Source: Heliocidaris tuberculata (Eukaryota; Echinodermata; Echinoidea; Camarodonta; Echinometridae). Taken from it: DNA of 64,000 bases. Positions 24,711-36,400 of the stretch are shown here, in pieces (the stretch's first letter is position 1; each line of letters begins with the position of its first letter). A program made the position numbers and the translations under genes. The notes under the pieces were generated by a model. The model ran no database searches. It was given only the letters and a program-made list of their open reading frames with translations, and was not told where the DNA came from. The stretch lies in NCBI GenBank assembly GCA_025618425.1, contig CM046847.1:5528441-5592440 (forward strand). The letters run 5' to 3'.

Positions 24711-26113
24711 CTATAATTCACAGAACAATTACCCAGTGCTTGTTGATATAATCTTAATGGAGAATAATATTGTCACTACAGATTATCTTTTCAAATTGTA
24801 TACACACAAAAAAAGAATTTATGCATGAACAATAAGGACTACATGTATGTCACAATAAAGTACAAAAAGTATATAATTTTATTGTTTTCTTTTCTAGCTC
24901 AAGTAACATTCTTGTAATTAAGCTTAGGGAATAAAATGTGCATACATAGCATTAAATTAATAGCCATGTATGTTCTCTAAATATAATTACTGCTGTACAC
25001 ACAATGTAATTCCATGTAGACTGAAGAGCATTATGGGAAAGGCAGAAAAAGATGGAATAGATTTAACAGGATGATGAAACAGGAAAGTAGATAAAAATAT
25101 AGTGTACAAATATACACTGCCACTGCAGTACTACTGAGCCACTAAAAACAAAGGTAGTGTTTATTTCATTTTATATTTCTCATTATTCAATGACTCTTTC
25201 AGTATATTTGAATAACAAATAACCTGGAGACAAACAGACTTGGGAAGATAAAGTAGGGAGAAAAAAAGGGGGGAAAATCACCAGAAGCAAAATAAGAGAG
25301 TATGAGAAAAGGAGAGAGAAAAAAAAAAGAGAAAGAAAAATATTTGAAGACATAGAGCAGAAGAAAAATACATATATTGAAAACAGAGAAAGAGAACTTA
25401 CGATCATCTTGTTCTATATAATAATCCTTTTAGGTTGGCAGAGCAAGAAAATGAATTTTTCCAAATAAGTATCATTTGGATTAGAGTGCAGGACAGGCAA
25501 AGAGAGCATGAAAAGAGAGCAATCTCAGCAATCTATCTGATGATAAAAAGCTTTTTGAACAGCTTTTTAAATGACATATTACAAATACATTAACAATAAA
25601 TATCAAGGTCATGAGTAATAAAAGGTAATCCTCTTGCAACAGAGGTCACCGGGTCACTGATATTCCTGATATTCCAAAAAAAAAATTTCCCCAGCGCTCC
25701 AAAAGTCGCTCAGTGGGGGGGGGGGGGGTTATCAGATTTTATGGGGGTCCAGAATTCTCTGACAAGCAACAAACAAACAAACAAAAAGTCTAAAAAGGGG
25801 GAAAATTTATTTTTTCCTGTCAAAAGTTGTCAGGCCCCCCCCCTTGGGTACACCAGTGCCATGCACATATGTCAGTGCTGTATACCTTTTACAATGTCTT
25901 TGAATTGATCACTCTGGATTTGTAAGTCTTGGTGAACAATGCACTCACATAAAGCAGTGTTTTTTGCCTGGATATTTCAAAATACAGCAACATAGTAAGG
26001 CATTTTCAGTCATACTTGCATCAGATCTTACACCAAGCTAATATATAACAATGTCCATCCACAGAGCTTTCTCACAAAAGTCTTTAGAGAATAACAGTTG
26101 TTGCAACGACTCC
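24711..26113. other. Downstream flank / possible 3' UTR of GINS4
   Basis: This AT-rich interval follows the GINS4 stop codon on the minus strand. It includes a purine-rich stretch (25240-25400) and a repeat fragment at about 25660-25856 related to the element at 57094-57246. Several TTTATT words (AATAAA on the minus strand) occur, but none can be chosen as the real polyadenylation site. Confidence 0.4.
25715..25856. mobile_element. Fragment of a TIR element related to 57094-57246
   Basis: Shares 'aattctctgacaagcaa', a shared 'gttgtcagg' block and a right end 'cttgggtacaccagtgcc' with the element at 57094-57246. The left end is unclear, so it is probably truncated or diverged. Confidence 0.5.
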
Positions 26114-26210
26114 TCATATAAGAGAAACAGCTCCACTGGCAACGAGTGATCCTATTGGTCGATACCTCATGATATACTGTGAATCAGCATCAATGTCAAC
26201 CACTTCAGCA
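26114..26210 (-). CDS. GINS4: GINS4 exon 7 (last)
   Basis: Acceptor TTTCTGCCAG. Encodes residues 194-225, with YIMRYRPIGSLVASGAVSLI and TGA at 26116-26114. This is the end of the B domain. Confidence 0.95.
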
Positions 26211-29200
26211 CTGGCAGAAAGAAATAAAGATCAAAGAAAAAAAAAAGAAATATAACATTTCAGTTTAAAAAAAATAGAGGTCATCATGAAACAATAGATC
26301 AGTTTAATAACTGAGTCTAACAAGCTGTATGTAGTTACTACCAGTATAGAAAGAACAACCACATATTTTGTTTCTCTTGTACAGTGACTTTCCTTGAAAT
26401 TGCCTATAAAGAATGCTTTCCTTGCTTCTGAAGATGAATGAACCACATATAGATTGTACACAAACTTTTATAACGAGAAATGCTCTCACTCACTCGAAGA
26501 ACAGCTTGCAAAGGCTTGCCCAAACAGCAGCAATTGCTGTATGGTGAATTCCATTCAACAGTGTTTACAGTGGAGGTTCTAGGAGGAAACAACCTTAAAT
26601 TTCCTTCTTTCAGACACTGTTTCCTTGCAAAGAAGCATTTTCCTCCAATGATGCCACTTTATTGAAATTAAGCACGATACATGTTTTACAATATCTTCGC
26701 AAAAATGTATCATCAAAAACTTTGTCTCAGCCCGTATTTAATGAATAATTGTTTATAATCCAATAATAATTGCTTCCATATCGAATACATCCACATGAAT
26801 TCCGAAGTGGAATTTGTTAGAGAAAGACTTATGGATGACTTTTGACAAATGATCTAAGCCTGTTTGTTGAAGTGCCCCCCCCCCCCCCTGACATGACTTT
26901 GAATAATTGTTTATAATTCAATTAAAATTGCTTCCATATCGAATACATCCATATGAATTCCCAATTGGAATTTGTTAGAGAAAGACTTATGAATGACTTT
27001 TGACAAAGGATGTAATAAGCCTGTTTGTTGAAGGGCTCCCCCCCCCCCCCGATTCTCCCTTTAACTGACTTACTTCTGCTCATCCTCTAGTTCTGGTTCT
27101 ATGAGTATCTGCTCCTGGCTCTCGTTTGCTCTCAGGAATACATAGCTGTCCAGGTTGGGCTTGGGAACTTGAAAGAGAATAACACAGGCATTTTCGAAAT
27201 GTGTTGAAATCACTGGCTCACATGAAAATCCTTACATGACTTTCAATGGAACTAGGTCCTTGAGGCTTCATGCCTACAATCACCAGTGTACCAATTTGGT
27301 TGAAACACACAGCAACTATGCCTCCTTATCATGAAATTGACAGAGAAATTCAGACTGAACTATAACATACTACTAGAGAAAGCAAAACTTTGGCCTACCT
27401 GTATAAAAGTATCAACATCAAAGTTTTTTTTCAGTGGTTTCAAACTTAGAACTATTCCCATAGGCTTAAGACAATCCACTCATGACTATACAATTAACGC
27501 TGATTTCAAAGTAAAACTTACTTTTCTAACACCCAATGACGTGCACATCTTTCTGTCATACCGATGCCTCAAAACACCACGGTTCAGGGGTTCTACATGT
27601 ATTCTGAAAATTTTGTTTATGTTTTGTTAGAAAACAATGTTGACTGTCATAACGAATCAAAAAGTCCTTTGTTGATGTCTGTACAAACCTGGCTGCATTT
27701 GCCCCAATAATAAGTTTTTATTATGCAACATTTCAGCTTGTTATGACAATCAGAATAATTTTCCTTAACATAAAAGATAACAGCTTTCCGAAGACAAAAA
27801 ATACAAAGTGAAGTAATGATTTACATTGTATACTCACCTAACTTTTGCTTGTCAAGATTCTGTAGGTTTGGGGGCATGTGTCGCAGCACAACTGTGCTCG
27901 AATGTGACTCTAAGCTCTCAGAAAACCTGCAAAGATAAAATTGAGAAATTCAAGTAAAAAAAAAAAAGAACAGGACATATCAAGATGTAAATGCAGTCTC
28001 CACTAGAAATTATGAGATATGAGGCATTTCATATGGTGTTGTAGACAAAAAGATCTAGATAAGAAGTTCTTTGATTGTAATCTTCAGCAAAAGCAGGAAC
28101 AGCTTTGTTCTTCAATTAAACATAAAATTCCTATATAAAAATGCCTCTCATCATGTCCATTCCAATATCCACACACCCAACAGAACTATTGGATGTTACA
28201 ATAAAAAAAAAATCACTGACAGACTGACATTGGAGGTAGAGGTGGTTTTTGTAGCACAACGGACAGATGTGAAATGGCTTCATACTGTCGCAATATAATT
28301 CAAATGGGTACAGAAGACCTGCACATGTACAACAGTTAGGCAAACCTTCCACACCTAATATTTCTGGATAACTATGTAACAAATCAAAGTTTTTTTTCCT
28401 GACTTACTCTTTGGCAAAGGTAAACTCCTCTGGTGAGAGCATGTTAGGTTCATCTGGACCTCGGATTGATTCTTTGTGGAGTATGTGATGAACGAACTTC
28501 TCAATCTGTTATCAAAATAAAAATATTGACACTGGATTACATTTTAACCCATGGCAGTACAGTGTCTCCTTTTGGTGACACTTTTGCAGTATTTTTTGAT
28601 TAAGAATGCTACGAATTATACATTATATATGAGCAGAAAGAGGAAATTCACTAAAAAATTGTGAGTCCACTTTTAGTACAGTAGTGCACTAGTTGTATTT
28701 TTGTGCGCTAATTGGCAATCATTATGTTCATCTTTCATTCACATTTGTTCATTTAATACAGTAAAGATTTTTTATTTTTGTCCAACTATGTAGGGGTAGG
28801 AAAAAAGAATAATTTTGCCAATTTTGATTTTATGAAACAAATGTTAATGAAAAAACTATTGATTTAGACCCAAGAAAACTACATGTATGAGCTGCTATGG
28901 GTTAACAATTGGCACATAATCAAAAAAACAATTTATAAAAAAAAAAAACAATTTCCCCCCATCACTAAGGCAAAGGGATGAGAAATGTGCATCTCCTGCC
29001 AATGTTGGAAATGGTGGAATAACTTAGGTATGGTCAAACCAAACTACTGTAAACGCTGTTATTTTCACACGATTAAATTTTCTTAAATTCGCACTAACAA
29101 TTACACGCTCGTATGTACACCCACTCCATTTATTAATTTACACACACGCAGTCCATTCATATGCATACGGCATGCGCAACTACACACACGCACTCAAAAA

Positions 29201-32200
29201 TGAATTGGACACACACACATATTAATGTGCTGAAGCGTGCAATTCAACCCGCATGGGAAATCAGGCTAATATTTTCGGGAGCTCTAGAATTCGCACTTGC
29301 CGAAAATAGCGCAAAATCTGCGAAAATTAATGTATCGCAAACATTTCTGCATTTACAGTACAGATTAAGGTCATGGATCAAGATTTGTTACCATACTGGC
29401 TAATCCTCATGGTACACAATTTTGTTGAAGAAAAATGTAGTCTCAGATGCTAAAGTAGGTGCAGAAAATAACCTCATCTAGACTTATTAATTAATCTGAA
29501 ACAAATTAATTCTTATTTATATGTATATTGAATACTTGTGACTCAACAAAGAAAGAAAAAAAATCTTTTTTAAATACATTTGTTTCATAAACTCAAACTG
29601 ATTTTTAATGTTGCTTACCTTTGTCAATCGTATCCTCAGGTAGCTACTTAAGATGTATCTTATTCTATCAATCTGTACAGAAATAAGAAAGAAGAATTTG
29701 ACGAATTTGATAAGTCAGATAATTTGTATTTGTTACATATAATCTAAGAATATAATGACAAAATAATACTCAGTTCTTGTATAGTACATATCACACATCT
29801 GATGTTTAAAAAAAACAACAACATCAAAGTGCTTCCAAGTTCCAAAGAGCTTTAATATTCTCTAGCTTTAGCCTAGCTGCCTTGGTGAAGGCACTGGTAC
29901 CCATTTAAGTTACCTGGGTCTAGTATACAAAGTTTATATTACATGTATTTGTATTTATAATGCATTCAATTTCTTGCTACCATTCTTAGAGACTAAAACT
30001 GAAAAACTTAATCCTCACGTAAAATATTTTCACGTAAAATATTTTCACGAAAAGTAAGATCTTTATAAAAGTATGTTTCTGTACATAATTAAACAAAATG
30101 ATGAGAATAAAAGCAAAACCTCTTTGTAACCAGAATTACTTTCTGCATATTTTTCAAATTACATCTGGTTGACAAAATGGTAGAATACAATTTTTTAATA
30201 GGTCTCCATACTTTTTAGGGAATTCTAAAGAATAAGAAAACACCATGAAATGCACACTAATCTAACAATGAAATGACATCATGACAATTTGAACATACAT
30301 GTTTATTAAAATATATTTCAGTAGCCCATTATCTAAATTGTGAAATTCATGAGTTTGTGTTCATTTTCTGTCAAAAGAAATATGACTCCTTTTACAAAAT
30401 GTCAAAAACTGCCTACATACAGGCAATAATTCACATGGAATTGCATGTTTGTTTTCCTGTAATATATCTTATATTAACGATTTCACCGCAATATATCTGT
30501 CTGGATAGTCTGGTAGAACCTATTTTAGATAACACATTGATCTGTACCTCCATTCTATGAACAATGATCCTAAAGTCTCCTTTCTTGCATCTCTTGACAT
30601 TTTCCTCCATCTGCTGTAGCTGCTCCAGCATACATTCCACAATCTCCACCTTACTCTCCAACAGATCAGGAGCAAACTTCTCATTCAACCATGCCTGTCA
30701 AAGACAAAGAGAGTGGTAGAGGGAAAGAAAAAGACAGACAGACAGAATCAGATAGTATAGAAAGAGGGGAAGGAGGAAGAGACAGAGAGAGAGAGAGAGA
30801 AAGAGAGGGAAAGAGAGAGAGAGAAGAAAATACTTTTTACATTTAACTCTCGATCTTTACTTTTGCTGTTAGTGATATAAAGTAGACAGGTTGTCAGGTT
30901 CCCTAAAATGATTTTAAAACAACAAACACCCCTGAAAAATCTTCATTTAAAACACCAACTTACAGTAGTTATTACTTTTACACTTTTTACTACTTATTAG
31001 CTTAATCAATAAAGGTACAATGCATAACTTTAAGGTAATGTCATGAAAGTTGGTGAATTTTTTATATAAACCGTGCCTTGACTGTAAGAAAAAAAAATTC
31101 CCTGAAAGTATAAGAAAAAGTAAATGATGCTTATAATACAGACTACCAATGTTCACGTTCACATTAAAAAAAGAGAAGTATCTCGGAGTCATGCTGTCAG
31201 AAGACCTCAAATGGAGCCCTCACATCAACGTAACAACAAAGAAAGCGAATGCAGAACTTTCTAGGACTTCTTCGCCGAAATCGCAAGTTCTGTCTGGAGC
31301 AGTGTAAACGTACAGCTCATACAGCCCTTGTGCGGTTGATTCTGGAGTACGGAGCTTGCGTGTGGGACCCTTATCTGCAGAAGGACATTCAGAGCCTCGA
31401 ACGAGTGCAACCCTAGAGCAGTGAGGTTCATCACGGGAGACTATAAGTCGCATGATCCAGGCAGCATTACAAGCAGGAAGGAAAAGCTGAATTTACCAAC
31501 CCTATCTTCAAGGCGACAAGTCCTGAAGTTAACAACCTTCTTCAAAGTGGTCAAGAGGTTAGTCCCAGACCTTCCTATTGAAAATTTTCTTGTTAAAGCA
31601 AGACCAAAACGATCTGTTAAAACCAAACAATTCAAAGATTTTTATGCCCAAAATATCCTAGAAAGACAAGTAGTGAACCACATCAAAGGTTTCACTATTC
31701 ACCATACCAACACTGAGCAACTAAAACAATAATTTTTTGTGAGTACTCAGTACTCCCTTGGCTTGGAATCACCTCCCTCCTGAAGTCATCAACAGATCAT
31801 CATCAGCATGATCAGAGGTGTTCAAGTCTAAGATTGAAAAGAGCCACCTACGATTTGACTAAATAATAATTTTTTTGTGCCCTCTCTCACTCGCTGAAAT
31901 TATACCAGTCGGTCCAGCAGTGTAAACATCCCGATCCTGATTAAAAGAACATACACATGATAAATGAGAATTCTTTTGTAGTGCCTGATAAGGGTTCTAG
32001 AATCTGGCATTATCGTGGTTGAGGAAACCACCATTCACTCCGCACAGAAGCGCCTCATTGCGTTACACACATTGGTGTCCTCATTCCCCGTCCATCATGT
32101 CCATAAACTCTCATGACTGATGACTTTGCACTTTCTTTTTGCATGTTTTGCGTGCTAACGAACGGGCGGTTTCTTTTCCTCAACCCACTCACGGGACCAT

Positions 32201-33225
32201 CACTATATGGAGCTGTGTCAATTTTGGCCTGTCACAACCTCAAAGTTGAAGAGGTAAAAACACCAATATAATTGGCAAAATTTTCTACATTTTAGAATGA
32301 TAGAATACCTAATTTCATGCCAGATCCTTTGATAGGATCTTTATCATCCTGATCAAGTGAAATTTTCAGGCTGTTTTTGGTCGGTGATCTTGCTCCTCTG
32401 CCGCACACATGTGCAAGATATCACACACTTGCTATGGGAGGCAATTGCTCACGGTACGCAGTATGAAGGTACAGAGTACGAGGTTATCCAATAACCTCGC
32501 ATAAGTGTGAGTGCCCTAAATCTTAAGAAACATACACAACATAAGAAAGTTACAATATCGATAAAGTGTTGAAGAACATTAAAAAATTGGCAACTCTGGT
32601 GCAACACACCACTGTAATTACACCATACTTTTGTAACTGTCTTCACCGGGAATCCTGCACAAACTGCAGTTCTCCAGACTGGAGGAAATCAAGCAAAGAA
32701 GAAGAAGAAGAAGGTGTGATTTCCAATTGCGTTTCATTTCCAATTCAAATAGATCTAGACCTATTTCTGTATTTCAATTCATTCAAATGACAAATGTCAT
32801 GAATGATGATGGGATTGATGAATGCATGCTGATTTCTGACAATAGTGATAGTCAAGACATATACACTACAGTCTGACAGTTAGGCCTAAACCGTCAGATA
32901 TATTTCAGACAAATTTTCAGCCTGCCCTGTATGTATGCCTAAAGATGAACATTTTTTGTTTGAAACAAGGATCAGGAAGCATAGTATCTGCAAGCTCACT
33001 CCAACCCAGCGGAAACGTGCTTGAGCCTATGCCTGAGCCAACGGCCGCGGTTAGCAAAGACTGCCGTTCAGTCAAAGCCATGATAAAGACGCACAAAAAC
33101 AAGAAAATCGAGTTCAAAGTAATTACCTCCTCCAGCTTTTGCAGAACATCTGCAGCCGTCATCTCAACTTCCTCTTCGTCACTAGAGTATTCATTTTCCA
33201 CACCCTCATCAATTTCTTCACTCAT
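26114..33225 (-). CDS. GINS4: DNA replication complex GINS protein SLD5 (GINS4)
   Basis: SLD5 is one of four subunits of GINS, which joins CDC45 and MCM2-7 to form the CMG replicative helicase in the nucleus. Seven exons (33225-33127, 30694-30548, 29672-29619, 28505-28408, 27926-27838, 27167-27074, 26210-26114) total 678 nt, that is 225 aa plus TGA; human SLD5 is about 223 aa. All junctions are GT-AG and all phases close. The first 25 residues are acidic. Residues about 34-150 carry the helical A domain with family words such as NEKFAPDLLESK, IRYILSSYLR, LSPEEFTFAKE and RHMPPNLQ. Residues about 163-225 form the small B domain, with VPKPNLDSYVFLR and the C-terminus VASGAVSLI. The gene is head-to-head with MRPL35. 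The start is chosen by the acidic N-terminus and the promoter location. Confidence 0.97.
26741..27055. repeat. Direct tandem duplication in GINS4 intron 6
   Basis: Two adjacent copies of about 160 bp start near 'aataattgtttataat' (26741 and 26902) and each ends in a C homopolymer after 'gcctgtttgttgaag'. They differ at scattered positions. Confidence 0.85.
27074..27167 (-). CDS. GINS4: GINS4 exon 6
   Basis: Phase 1 acceptor CTTTCAAG and donor GTAAGT. Encodes residues 163-194, start of the C-terminal B domain (VPKPNLDSYVFLRANESQEQ). Confidence 0.95.
27838..27926 (-). CDS. GINS4: GINS4 exon 5
   Basis: Acceptor TTTGCAG and donor GTGAGT. Encodes residues about 133-163, including the conserved LRHMPPNLQ word. 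Confidence 0.95.
28408..28505 (-). CDS. GINS4: GINS4 exon 4
   Basis: Acceptor GATAACAG and donor GTAAGT. Encodes residues 101-133: IEKFVHHILHKE and LSPEEFTFAKE, both typical of SLD5. Confidence 0.95.
29619..29672 (-). CDS. GINS4: GINS4 exon 3
   Basis: A 54-nt exon, acceptor CTGTACAG and donor GTAAGC, encoding IDRIRYILSSYLRIRLTK (residues 83-100). Confidence 0.95.
30548..30694 (-). CDS. GINS4: GINS4 exon 2
   Basis: Acceptor TTTGACAG and donor GTACAG. Encodes residues 34-82, beginning AWLNEKFAPDLLESK, the strongest match to the family's helical domain. Confidence 0.96.
31168..31925 (+). pseudogene. LINE reverse-transcriptase C-terminal remnant in GINS4 intron 1
   Basis: In broken frames this encodes the end of a non-LTR retrotransposon ORF2 of the CR1/Jockey-like type: YLGVMLSEDLKWSPHI, then LEYGACVWDPYLQKDIQSLE, then RAVRFITGDYKSHDPGS, and finally WNHLPPEVINRSS and FKSKIEKSHLRFD with a stop near 31861. 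The frame changes near 31260 and 31415, and there are stops in the last part, so it is inactive. The upstream endonuclease and catalytic RT parts are absent (5' truncation). It is antisense to GINS4. Confidence 0.88.
32012..32191. mobile_element. MITE with 'atcgtggttgaggaaaccac' termini, copy 2
   Basis: Same terminal inverted repeats as 13949-14098. The left end is perfect; the right end is degraded (tttcttttcctcaaccca). It ends within a few bases of the copied exon at 32193-32253. Confidence 0.75.
32193..32253 (+). pseudogene. Diverged copy of the small unknown gene's exon 2
   Basis: From gggaccatcactatatggag through to a GAG|GTAAAA donor-like end, this matches the exon at 10980-10927, and similarity continues for some 25 bases into the intron (gcaaaatt). 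A 7-nt net insertion shifts the frame and creates a stop. It is either a decayed partial gene duplication or evidence that the exon belongs to a repeat. Confidence 0.6.
33127..33225 (-). CDS. GINS4: GINS4 exon 1
   Basis: Begins ATG at 33225 and ends at the GTAATT donor. Encodes 33 residues, acidic at first (MSEEIDEGVENEYSSDEEEV) then AADVLQKLEE, the start of the helical domain. Confidence 0.95.
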
Positions 33226-33369
33226 GTTGAAGGTAAATTACAATGAATAAAGCGAAAAATGACAGAATTTCACAAAGTCACAGGATAATAATTCTTCCGT
33301 CAATTTTCGCGCGGCGCGCGCGCGGCGGCTGCATGCGCTATGCCGGAGGAGCGAGGGCGGTATAACAAA
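33226..33369. promoter_or_regulatory. Bidirectional promoter between GINS4 and MRPL35
   Basis: The 144 bp between the two divergent ATGs contains a dense CpG run (cgcgcggcgcgcgcgcggcgg area, about 33307-33328) and no TATA box on either side. The MRPL35 start sits in ACAAAATGGCAGC, which resembles the YY1-type initiator-proximal motif AANATGGCG found at starts of many housekeeping and mitochondrial-protein genes. Co-regulation of the two genes is inferred from this arrangement. Confidence 0.75.
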
Positions 33370-33406
33370 ATGGCAGCTTCCATGAGAGTTCGTGCGGCAA
33401 GTTTAG
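33370..33406 (+). CDS. MRPL35: MRPL35 exon 1
   Basis: Twelve codons plus one base, [12 protein letters not shown], donor GTAAAA. Phase 1, matching exon 2. Confidence 0.8.
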
Positions 33407-36400
33407 GTAAAATTTAATCATGATTTTTTTTTCCAATAAAGTACACCTTTCACAATGTGAGGATGAGATGATTGTCAAATTTAGGGTTTGTATTTAAGTG
33501 ATATGGGTGGTGTGAATTAAATTCGCTGAATTTACTCGGAACTGATGTGTGTGCTTGAGTCTGAGTCTGAGATGATTGATATAAATATACGGTACCCGTA
33601 CGGCGGTAGTGCCTGGCATTTGCTAGTGACGTTACGGTACCGTACCAGCATGTGCATGCTGTCGCGCCGCCCCGGCCCCGCGGGCTGCGAAAGTGACAGA
33701 ATTTTACAAAATGGCAGCGCTACTGCGGGCCCCCAGGAATCTCCAAAGTAGTGGAGGGATCAGCTAAGAGAGAGAAGTGTGATGGGGCGCCAATGTAATG
33801 TTGGCCCCTCGCTAGCGGGGCGGGGCGGCGGGGCGGTTCTGGCCGCATGCACGTAATGACGTATGCGTAGCCTGGAAGGCTCTTTAAAGAGTAAAAAAAA
33901 AAAAAAAGCTGACGCTACTCTTCAAAGAGCCTGGTTTTTTAACCCCACTCTACAATAGAGCAGCCATTTTAGAGTCTAAAGAACCTCCTGAAAATCACCT
34001 TTACCGTGAGCCAGCTTGGCTTAACTGCAGAATACCTAGCCTTTTGACAAGGCCCTCGTGACTTGGCTATTTTTCTCGGCAAGTAAGCTAGTAGTGGCTG
34101 CAAAACAAGACTAGCCGCCCAGCGCGGTGAATGCGCGATCGAGCGACGTGAGTCACGAGGGCCTTTTGGAACCTGGCCTGTATTTCTTATGTTATCCCTT
34201 GTTCCTAGCGAGGATCTGCTACCTTATAGGTAGGAGCCAATCAGCGAACGTATCTTCGCATGACGTCAGCATAAATTTGGTGTGCAAATTCGCCTTCATT
34301 TCGGCACCCCGTGCAAGCTACATCAATCATGGAAAGCAAGCCCCGCAGATACCGTTGTGATTGGTCGATAATCCTCGGTAGGCGTGTTAGCATACGAATG
34401 TCAACTCGTGAATAATTTATATCGGACGATGGAAACCCAGGTTCCAAAAGGCCTCGCGACTAAAAAGTCGCTCGATCGCGCGTTCACCCGGGCCGTGTTG
34501 ATTCTTTTCGTCGCCGGCTAGTCTCATCTCAGGCACAGCATGACGAGGAAAATAGCCAAGTCACAAGGCCTTGTCAAAAGGCTACAGAATACCCTGTCCA
34601 AAATTGCCTTGATCGTTGGTGAGCCAACGACCAACGATTGATATTACAACGCAACGGCTGTAGAGGGCGTCTTTTGAGAGAGAACGAAAGAGAGAGAGAG
34701 AGAGAGATAGGTCGTTGGTTCATTGGCTTTCAGGTGTGCATATATTATGATGCTTCGTTCTAAACACCTTAAAAGAAAAAATAATATTTCCTGAAATTTA
34801 ACTCTAAATATTAGGTTGTTGGAACGTTGGTCGTTGGCACTTATTTTGACATTTAACTGTATAGTAGTAGACTCTAGTCTAGGCTAGAGTTAGGTTGTTG
34901 GATCGTTGGACGTTGGCACACGTTTTGAAATTCGTTGGCACTTATGTATATTAGATCGTTGGATCGTTGCTCGTTGGCACTTAGATCTATTTTGACATTT
35001 AACTGTAGGGTCTATGTACAATATATTAGGTTGTTGGATCGTTGGTCGTTGGCACTCTTTTTGACATTTAACTGTATAGTATTTTGAAATTTTGGTGTAG
35101 TCTATATGCACTTAGTCTAGGTTGTTGGAACGTTGGTCGTTGGCACTTATTTTGACATTTAACTGTATAGTAGTAGACTCTAGTCTAGGCTAGAGTTAGG
35201 TTGTTGGATCGTTGGTCGTTGGCACTTATTTTGAATAGGGTCTAGACCTATATTTATTTGGTAGTTGGTGAAACATTGGTTGTTGGTCGTTGGCTTTCAT
35301 TCGTGAATATCATATAGGCCGTTGGCCATTGGCTGTTCAACTTGAACTGAATTTCTATAGGTCGTTGGTCGTTGTGTCGTTGGCTCATCCTGACACGCTC
35401 GTTTGGTGCAAGGTATTCTGCAGTTGTTCTGCCAGCTTCTCTCATCTCCTCTTCACCATAGCTTTAGAATATTAAAACCCAATTTTTTTACCCTAGAATT
35501 AAAAAATATTGGGGAAAAAATGTAAAATGTAAATTTTAATGGTTACCAGGTAGTCCGAACGACGCCCCGAAAAAGCCTCCGCAGCTTCACTGCGCTCGTA
35601 GACCTGGAAGTGTCCCGTAATGTCATCGACATGCCCGCGTGCTTGTAGTGGTCTTGTCTAACGTATGGTGGATCTGAAAATTGCGTGATTGACTGTAGGT
35701 CGATGATATCACGGGACACTTCCGGGTCTATGAGCGCAGTGAAGGCTTTTTCGGGGCGTCGTTCGGACAACATTCAACCTATCGGTAACCATTAAAATTA
35801 ATATTTTACATTTTTCCCCCAATATTTTTTAATTCTAGGGTAAAAAATGGGGTTTTAATATTCTAAAGCTATGGTGAAGAGGAGATGAGAGAAGCTGGCT
35901 CACGGTAAAGGTGATTTTCAGGAGGTTCTTTAGACTCTAAAATGGCTGCTCTATTGTAGAGTGGGGTTAAAAAACCAGGCTCTTTGAAGAGTAGCGTCAG
36001 CTTTTTTTTTTTTTACTCTTCAAAGAGCCTTCCAGGCTACGTATGCGCACTGCTGGCATTTGATATTTGCAGGGCGCGGCCATTTTGGGACCTATAGTCA
36101 TGGATTGTATTTCCGAACAGCATTGTATAATTACCGAACGCGTACAGTTAAGCACTTAAAATGGCTTTCATACATGTGGGACTACGCGTATGTTCTCCAC
36201 ACTATTTGACATACAGAACACAGGGCAGAAGATCATAAAATGAGGCAAAAAAACATAAGTAATAGCTTATAATCTGCTCTCTCGTCACCCCCAGTCTTCA
36301 TCCCGTTGGCCCCAAATCGGGGTAGGTTGTGTCTTTTTCCCATAGGTGGCACACGTTCGGTGATGCAATACCTTTTTCAAGGGACCAAAACGCCGCATTG

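Larger units (their letters stand above)
33860..36045. mobile_element. Large foldback element in MRPL35 intron 1, interrupted by another insertion
   Basis: The left arm (agcctggaaggctctttaaa, caatagagcagccattttag, ctcctgaaaatcacctttac) is mirrored at 35896-36045. The left arm continues after an inserted element (34018-35430) as tctctcatctcctcttcacc and onward to the centre near 35650, with mirrored matches from 35660 to 35890 (gaacgacgccccgaaaaagc and its complement). Removing the insert leaves a near-continuous hairpin of roughly 770 bp. Confidence 0.85.
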
